Shown here piece by piece: positions 7,364-10,889 of a stretch of DNA of 10,889 bases. The translations under genes and the position numbers were made by a program. The DNA is from Candidatus Gastranaerophilales bacterium (lineage in GTDB: Bacteria > Cyanobacteriota > Vampirovibrionia > Gastranaerophilales > Gastranaerophilaceae). The notes below the pieces were generated by a model that saw only the letters and a list, made by a program, of their open reading frames with translations, was not told where the DNA came from and ran no database searches. Within the stretch, counting starts at the first letter, position 1. Each line of letters starts with the position of its first letter. Location: the NCBI GenBank assembly GCA_905235825.1, contig CAJONH010000229.1:1-10889 (forward strand). Reading direction: 5' to 3'.

Positions 7364-7408
7364 ATATGTTGGATGAGTTTTTTGGACAAAGGGTTAAGTT
7401 TAGATGTT

Positions 7409-7412
7409 GGAG
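7409..7412 (+). promoter_or_regulatory. ribosome binding site deciding the glycosyltransferase start
   Basis: GGAG, 6 bases before the ATG at 7419. It favours that codon over the in-frame ATG at 7404, which would overlap this site. Confidence 0.5.
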
Positions 7413-7418
7413 AACAAT

Positions 7419-8264
7419 ATGACAAAAAAAGTTTCTATTATTATTCCCTGCTATAATCAGGGCAAATATGTATCTGAAGCGATAGAAGCTGCTTTAAGTC
7501 AGACATATCAAGATATAGAAATTGTTTGTGTTAATGATGCATCTCAAGATAATACGGAAGAAGTCTTAAAAGAATTTGCAGAAAAATATGATAATATTGT
7601 TTTTATTAACTCGGAAGTGAATGGCGGACTGCCGCATTCAAGAAATATTGCAATCGAAAAAGCAAAAGGAGAATATATTCTTCCTTTGGATGCGGATGAT
7701 AAAATTGACCCGACTTATGTTGAAAAAGCCGTTGATATTATGGAAAGTAATCCTCAAATAGGTATGGTATATTGTAACGCCGAATTATTCGGTAAAAAAC
7801 ACGGAAAATGGAATTTGCCCGAATTTGATGAAAAATTGTTTATATTCCAAAATGTAATTTTTTGCTCGGCATTATTTAGAAAATCGGATTGGTTAAGAGC
7901 AGGAAAATATAATGAAGATATGAAAATTGCCTGGGAAGATTGGGATTTTTGGCTTTCCTTTATAGAACTGGGGTTAAAACCATACAAAATCCCTGAAACT
8001 CTTTTTTATTACAGAAAACATTATCATAAATCCATGTTGAAAAAAGTTCCCGATTTCCAGAAAACTTTGTGGAAACAAATAGTTAATAATCATCCTAAAT
8101 TGTATCTTAACAGTGATGAAAGCATTGAACGCATATTTATTTCTGCTGATACTCATTCAAAATATGTTAAGTATAAAAAAGTTTTTAAAATTTTATTCCC
8201 GATTATTATTATTGAGAATATTTTGATAATTTCGTATTTTATTTATAGGATTTTAATGGGATAA
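7419..8264 (+). CDS. family 2 glycosyltransferase with C-terminal membrane anchor
   Basis: A 281-residue GT-A-fold enzyme that transfers a sugar from a nucleotide sugar to a surface glycan acceptor. The N-terminus KKVSIIIPCYNQGKYVSEAI is typical of the family. The nucleotide-binding VNDAS is at about 38-42, the metal-binding DxD motif (DADD) at 91-94, and the acceptor-side WEDWDFW, with the likely catalytic acid, at 172-178. The last ~25 residues (LFPIIIIENILIISYFIYRIL) form a membrane helix, placing the enzyme at the cytoplasmic face. I chose the ATG at 7419 because of GGAG 6 bases upstream and because family members usually begin just before VSIIIP; an ATG at 7404 would add five residues. 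The stop is 3 bases before the epimerase gene, so the two form an operon. Donor and acceptor sugars cannot be told. Confidence 0.92.
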   Translation: MTKKVSIIIPCYNQGKYVSEAIEAALSQTYQDIEIVCVNDASQDNTEEVLKEFAEKYDNIVFINSEVNGGLPHSRNIAIEKAKGEYILPLDADDKIDPTYVEKAVDIMESNPQIGMVYCNAELFGKKHGKWNLPEFDEKLFIFQNVIFCSALFRKSDWLRAGKYNEDMKIAWEDWDFWLSFIELGLKPYKIPETLFYYRKHYHKSMLKKVPDFQKTLWKQIVNNHPKLYLNSDESIERIFISADTHSKYVKYKKVFKILFPIIIIENILIISYFIYRILMG

Positions 8265-8267
8265 GAT

Positions 8268-9173
8268 ATGCAAAAAGTTTTAATTACAGGCGGGGCAGGA
8301 TTTATAGGCTCTCATATATCCGAAAAATTATATAAAGATTATAAAGTTGTTATTTTAGATAATTTATCATCGGGCTGCAGGGAAAATTTACCTCAAAATG
8401 CAGAATTAAAACTATATAAATTAAATATAGAAAAAGATGATATTGAAAATGTATTTGCTTTGGAAAAACCTGATTATGTAATACATTTAGCAGCACAGAC
8501 AGGGGTTAATTATTCGGTTCAAAATCCATATACGGATGCAAATATAAATATTATGGCATCAATAAGATTATTAGAGGTCTGCAAAAAATATAATATTAAA
8601 AAATTTATTACGGCATCTTCTGCCGCAGTTTATGGTAATCCGCAGTATATACCGATAGATGAAAATCATCCGACCGTACCGATGAGTCAATACGGTTTAT
8701 CAAAACTGGCTATGGAAAAATATATTCAATTATCCGGTCTTCCTTATATTATTTTCAGATTTTCAAATGCCTTTGGACCAAGACAAAAATCCTCTAAAGA
8801 AAGCGGAGTAGTTGCTATTTTTAATAATGCAATGAAAAAAAATGAACCCATTAATATATTCGGCAATGGAGAACAAATAAGGGATTTTATATATGTTGCC
8901 GATATTGCCGATGTATGTAAAAGAGCAATCGAATCAGACATTAAAAATGAAATTATAAATTTTTCAACAAACAGAGGAATTTCAATTAATTATTTATTTA
9001 GTAAAATGGCTGATTTGTATAATTATACGTATCGAGCCAATTATCTTCCGGAAAGAGCAGGAGATATTAAAGATAGTATATTAGCAAATAAGAAAGCTCT
9101 TGAACTTTTCGGAAAGATTGAATTTACAAGTCTTCAAACAGGCTTAAATGCGTTGAAACATGATAAGAATTAA
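8268..9173 (+). CDS. NAD-dependent nucleotide-sugar epimerase/dehydratase (extended SDR, GalE-like)
   Basis: A 301-residue extended short-chain dehydrogenase. The NAD-binding glycine motif GGAGFIGS is at 8-15, with Asp31 at the end of the second strand (VVILDNLSSG) to hold the adenosine ribose. HLAAQTGV is at 73-80. Catalytic Ser117/118 lies in ITASSAAVYG, and the YxxxK pair is Tyr142/Lys146 (SQYGLSK). IFGNGEQIRDFIYVADIA is the sugar-binding signature of UDP-hexose epimerases and related dehydratases. Length and motifs fit a UDP-glucose or UDP-N-acetylglucosamine 4-epimerase type, but substrate cannot be settled, so no symbol is given. GGGA lies 6 bases before the ATG, at the end of the preceding gene. 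It probably supplies a nucleotide sugar to the glycosyltransferase encoded 3 bases upstream. Confidence 0.92.
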   Translation: MQKVLITGGAGFIGSHISEKLYKDYKVVILDNLSSGCRENLPQNAELKLYKLNIEKDDIENVFALEKPDYVIHLAAQTGVNYSVQNPYTDANINIMASIRLLEVCKKYNIKKFITASSAAVYGNPQYIPIDENHPTVPMSQYGLSKLAMEKYIQLSGLPYIIFRFSNAFGPRQKSSKESGVVAIFNNAMKKNEPINIFGNGEQIRDFIYVADIADVCKRAIESDIKNEIINFSTNRGISINYLFSKMADLYNYTYRANYLPERAGDIKDSILANKKALELFGKIEFTSLQTGLNALKHDKN

Positions 9174-9248
9174 TTATTAATCTGTGAGCGAAAAGAAATT
9201 TAAAGAAGCGGCAAGTGCAAAACCGGATTAGATAAAAAAGGAAATTAT

Positions 9249-9659
9249 ATGAAAGAAAAAGCGGTAAAATATTTTTTAAGCGGATACTCTTGTTCCGAAG
9301 CTGTAGTACAATCCGCAATTGATAAAGGGTATGCTTCAAAAGAACTTTTAAAATGTGCTTCACCTTTTTCGGGCGGTATGGGAATAAGATGTTTATGCGG
9401 TGCTGTTGCAGGCTCAATGCTTGTTATTGGTTCAATGTTCGGTAAAAGCGAAACTGATGACGGCATGAAATCAAGAGCTTTAGCCAAAGAATTTAATGAA
9501 AAATTTCATAAAAAATATAAAGTAAATTGCTGTAAAGTACTATCAGCAGGATTTAAAGATTTTCACTCGCAGGAAAGGAAACAGCATTGTACTTCAATGG
9601 TAAATGACAGCTGTGAAATTCTTGAAAATCTTTTAAAAGAAGCATCTGTAAAAGTATAA
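9249..9659 (+). CDS. C_GCAxxG_C_C family redox-type protein
   Basis: A 136-residue protein with the pattern of the C_GCAxxG_C_C family, small Cys-rich proteins of anaerobes thought to be redox-active. An early Cys15 lies in GYSCSEAV. Then comes FSGGMGIRCLCGAVAGSM with Cys48 and Cys50, where CGAVAG matches the GCAxxG core. Cys94/95 (VNCCKVL), Cys114 and Cys122 follow. A hydrophobic stretch after the core (SMLVIGSMFG) is part of the fold and not a clear membrane span. AAGGA lies 6 bases before the ATG. It sits 75 bases after the epimerase gene and 24 before the lysozyme gene on the same strand; co-transcription is possible, but no shared function is evident. The partner or substrate of this family is not established. 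Confidence 0.88.
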   Translation: MKEKAVKYFLSGYSCSEAVVQSAIDKGYASKELLKCASPFSGGMGIRCLCGAVAGSMLVIGSMFGKSETDDGMKSRALAKEFNEKFHKKYKVNCCKVLSAGFKDFHSQERKQHCTSMVNDSCEILENLLKEASVKV

Positions 9660-9683
9660 CCGGAAAAGTAAGGAGCAATATTA

Positions 9684-10322
9684 ATGAAAATATCAGAAAA
9701 AGGAATAAATCTTATTAAAAGATTTGAAGGATTAAGGCTGACAGCATATAAACCCGTATCAACCGAAAAATTATATACAATAGGATACGGTCATTACGGT
9801 GTGAGTGCGAATACAAAAATAACATTAGAACAGGCAGAAGAATATCTGAAACAGGATTTAGTGAAGTTTGAAAATGCGGTTAATGAATTAAACAGAGCAT
9901 TTAATCAAAATGAATTTGATGCACTTGTTTCATTCGCATATAATTGCGGTCAACGCAATCTTATAACATTATGCAGAAACAGAAATAATAAACAAATTGC
10001 AGATGCATTATTATTATATAATAAATCAGGCAGCAAAGTTTTAGAAGGATTAATAAAAAGAAGGGAAACAGAAAGAGAATTATTTTTACTTCCGCTGAAT
10101 GTAGAGCCAAAACCGGAACCTGTTGAAAAACTGCCTTATGAAGTAATAACTAAAACTGATTTAAATATAAGAGCAGGTGCAGGTACAAATTTCCCCAAAA
10201 TTCGTGTTGCCAAAAAAGGTGAAAGATTAAAAGTATGGGCTGTTGTTACAAATGAGAAAAAATGGGGCAAAAACGGAAAAGAATATTATTGCCTTGATTA
10301 TTGTACAAAAGTACTTGCTTAA
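9684..10322 (+). CDS. GH24 phage-type lysozyme with C-terminal SH3-like domain
   Basis: A 212-residue muramidase that would cut the glycan strands of peptidoglycan. Residues 1-136 are the T4-lysozyme-like GH24 domain: catalytic Glu15 in RFEGLRLTAY, TIGYGHYG at 32-39, FDALVSFAYNCG at 78-89, and the end motif GLIKRRETERELF at 122-134. The Asp usual about 9 residues after the Glu is absent (Pro24 region, KPVSTEKLYTIG); I recall this form from other lysozymes of gut bacteria, so activity is not excluded. A Pro/Glu linker (about 138-151) leads to a bacterial SH3 domain (153-212, with LNIRAGAGTNFPKI) that may bind the cell wall. There is no signal peptide and no neighbouring holin, terminase or structural phage gene. 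AGGAG lies 8 bases before the ATG. It may be a phage remnant or a domesticated cell-wall enzyme. Confidence 0.92.
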   Translation: MKISEKGINLIKRFEGLRLTAYKPVSTEKLYTIGYGHYGVSANTKITLEQAEEYLKQDLVKFENAVNELNRAFNQNEFDALVSFAYNCGQRNLITLCRNRNNKQIADALLLYNKSGSKVLEGLIKRRETERELFLLPLNVEPKPEPVEKLPYEVITKTDLNIRAGAGTNFPKIRVAKKGERLKVWAVVTNEKKWGKNGKEYYCLDYCTKVLA

Positions 10323-10370
10323 ATATTAGATATAAATTTCTATTATTTTATAACAATTTATAAAAAATAC

Positions 10371-10396
10371 AGGACAGCAAGAAAACCGACTGTCCT
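10371..10396. terminator. bidirectional rho-independent terminator
   Basis: AGGACAG (10371-10377) pairs perfectly with CTGTCCT (10390-10396) around a 12-base loop. T-rich runs follow on plus (ATATTTTATGTTTT) and on minus (GTATTTTTTAT). It lies between the convergent lysozyme and GGGtGRT genes and can end both. Confidence 0.8.
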
Positions 10397-10424
10397 ATAT
10401 TTTATGTTTTAAAAAATTAATTAA

Positions 10425-10889
10425 TTATTTCATTGCTTTTTCTACTGCAACGGCAACAGCAACGGTAGCACCGACCATAGGATTATTACCCATGCCGATT
10501 ACGCCCATCATTTCAACGTGAGCAGGAACGGATGATGAACCTGCAAATTGAGCATCGCCATGCATTCTGCCCATTGTATCCGTCATACCGTATGATGCAG
10601 GGCCGGCTGCAACGTTATCAGGATGAAGTGTTCTTCCTGTACCACCGCCTGATGCAACAGAGAAATATTTTCTTCCGTTTTCAATTGCCCATTTTTTATA
10701 CGTTCCTGCAACAGGATGTTGAAAACGGGTTGGATTAGTTGAATTACCTGTAATAGATACGTCAACGCCCTCTTTTATCATAACAGCAACACCCTCTGAT
10801 ACGTCATCTACTCCGTAACATTTAACTTTCGCTCTTTCGCCGTCCGAATAGGGAGTTTCTTTAACCACTTTTAATTCTCCGGTTTTATA
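10425..10889 (-). CDS. GGGtGRT family protein, C-terminal part (cut by window edge)
   Basis: The minus-strand frame is open from the right edge to a stop at 10425-10427, giving 154 residues; the start lies outside. The eponymous motif is clear: SVASGGGTGRTLHPDN at about residues 77-92, in a Gly- and Asn-rich context. Nearby are ITGNSTNPTRFQHPVAG (47-62), GMTDTMGRMHGDAQFAG (101-117) and the end GVIGMGNNPMVGATVAVAVAVEKAM. Family members are roughly 330 residues, so about half is seen. Their function is unknown to me, though the dense conserved Gly/Asn/His residues suggest an enzyme. Its coding sequence looks richer in G and C than its neighbours, as expected for Gly/Ala-rich protein. A GTG at 10868-10866 is an internal Val codon, since the frame continues upstream as YKTGELK. 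The terminator downstream is shared with the lysozyme gene. Confidence 0.9.
   Translation of the reverse strand, partial: YKTGELKVVKETPYSDGERAKVKCYGVDDVSEGVAVMIKEGVDVSITGNSTNPTRFQHPVAGTYKKWAIENGRKYFSVASGGGTGRTLHPDNVAAGPASYGMTDTMGRMHGDAQFAGSSSVPAHVEMMGVIGMGNNPMVGATVAVAVAVEKAMK

Noticed and set aside
9184..9231. A GTG-started 15-codon frame between the epimerase and the C_GCAxxG_C_C gene
   Set aside because: It is very short, has no Shine-Dalgarno sequence and no recognisable content; chance is the simpler explanation.
9208..9231. Similarity to positions 13-37 (about 21 of 25 bases with one gap) suggesting a repeat
   Set aside because: A match of this length and quality with a gap is expected by chance in 10 kb of AT-rich sequence, and it does not extend in either direction.
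10532..10765. Overlapping frames on both strands within the GGGtGRT gene
   Set aside because: The conserved GGGTGRT frame explains this DNA; the others carry no motif or ribosome site.

Overview
The window is AT-rich, gene-dense bacterial DNA. An oxygen-sensitive class III ribonucleotide reductase (nrdD/nrdG) and a C_GCAxxG_C_C redox protein point to an anaerobe. The codon bias, the short leader of the HD-domain protein (reading from a TTG, Met-Glu-Ile-Asn...), and the GGGtGRT protein would fit a gut bacterium such as a non-photosynthetic cyanobacterial relative (Gastranaerophilales/Melainabacteria). That assignment is inference; an AT-rich Firmicute cannot be excluded.

Layout. Positions 1-378 (+) carry the 3' end of a gene for a protein with a very Cys/Lys-rich tail. 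It has no start in the window, and its long A-rich coding strand makes spurious frames on the other strand. A perfect palindrome (402-431) serves as a bidirectional terminator between it and the convergent nrdD-nrdG operon (minus strand, 3094 to 444), which makes dNTPs without oxygen. A small XRE-type regulator (3584-3246, minus) is divergent from an exported/membrane protein of unknown function (3719-4288, plus); the 134 bp between them hold three short inverted repeats. The exported protein's stop codon lies in a 62-bp element with imperfect inverted arms (4286-4347).

Next is a large minus-strand gene (7279 to 4391) for an HD-domain protein of unknown function. It is split by one in-frame TAA at 4946-4948; the remaining 184 codons stay open in the same frame and look like its conserved C-terminal domain. 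Divergent from it are four plus-strand genes: a family 2 glycosyltransferase with a C-terminal membrane anchor, an NAD-dependent sugar epimerase 3 nt downstream, a C_GCAxxG_C_C protein, and a GH24 lysozyme with a C-terminal SH3-like domain. The first two probably act together in surface glycan synthesis; the lysozyme has no phage genes around it in the window. A hairpin at 10371-10396 ends this run and also the convergent GGGtGRT-family gene, which is cut by the right edge.

No rRNA, tRNA, CRISPR array or recognisable insertion sequence was seen, and no gene-free stretch exceeds 300 bases. I see no clearly new multi-gene defence or biosynthetic system. The most unusual items are the split HD protein, the Cys/Lys tail, and the palindromic element that supplies a stop codon.
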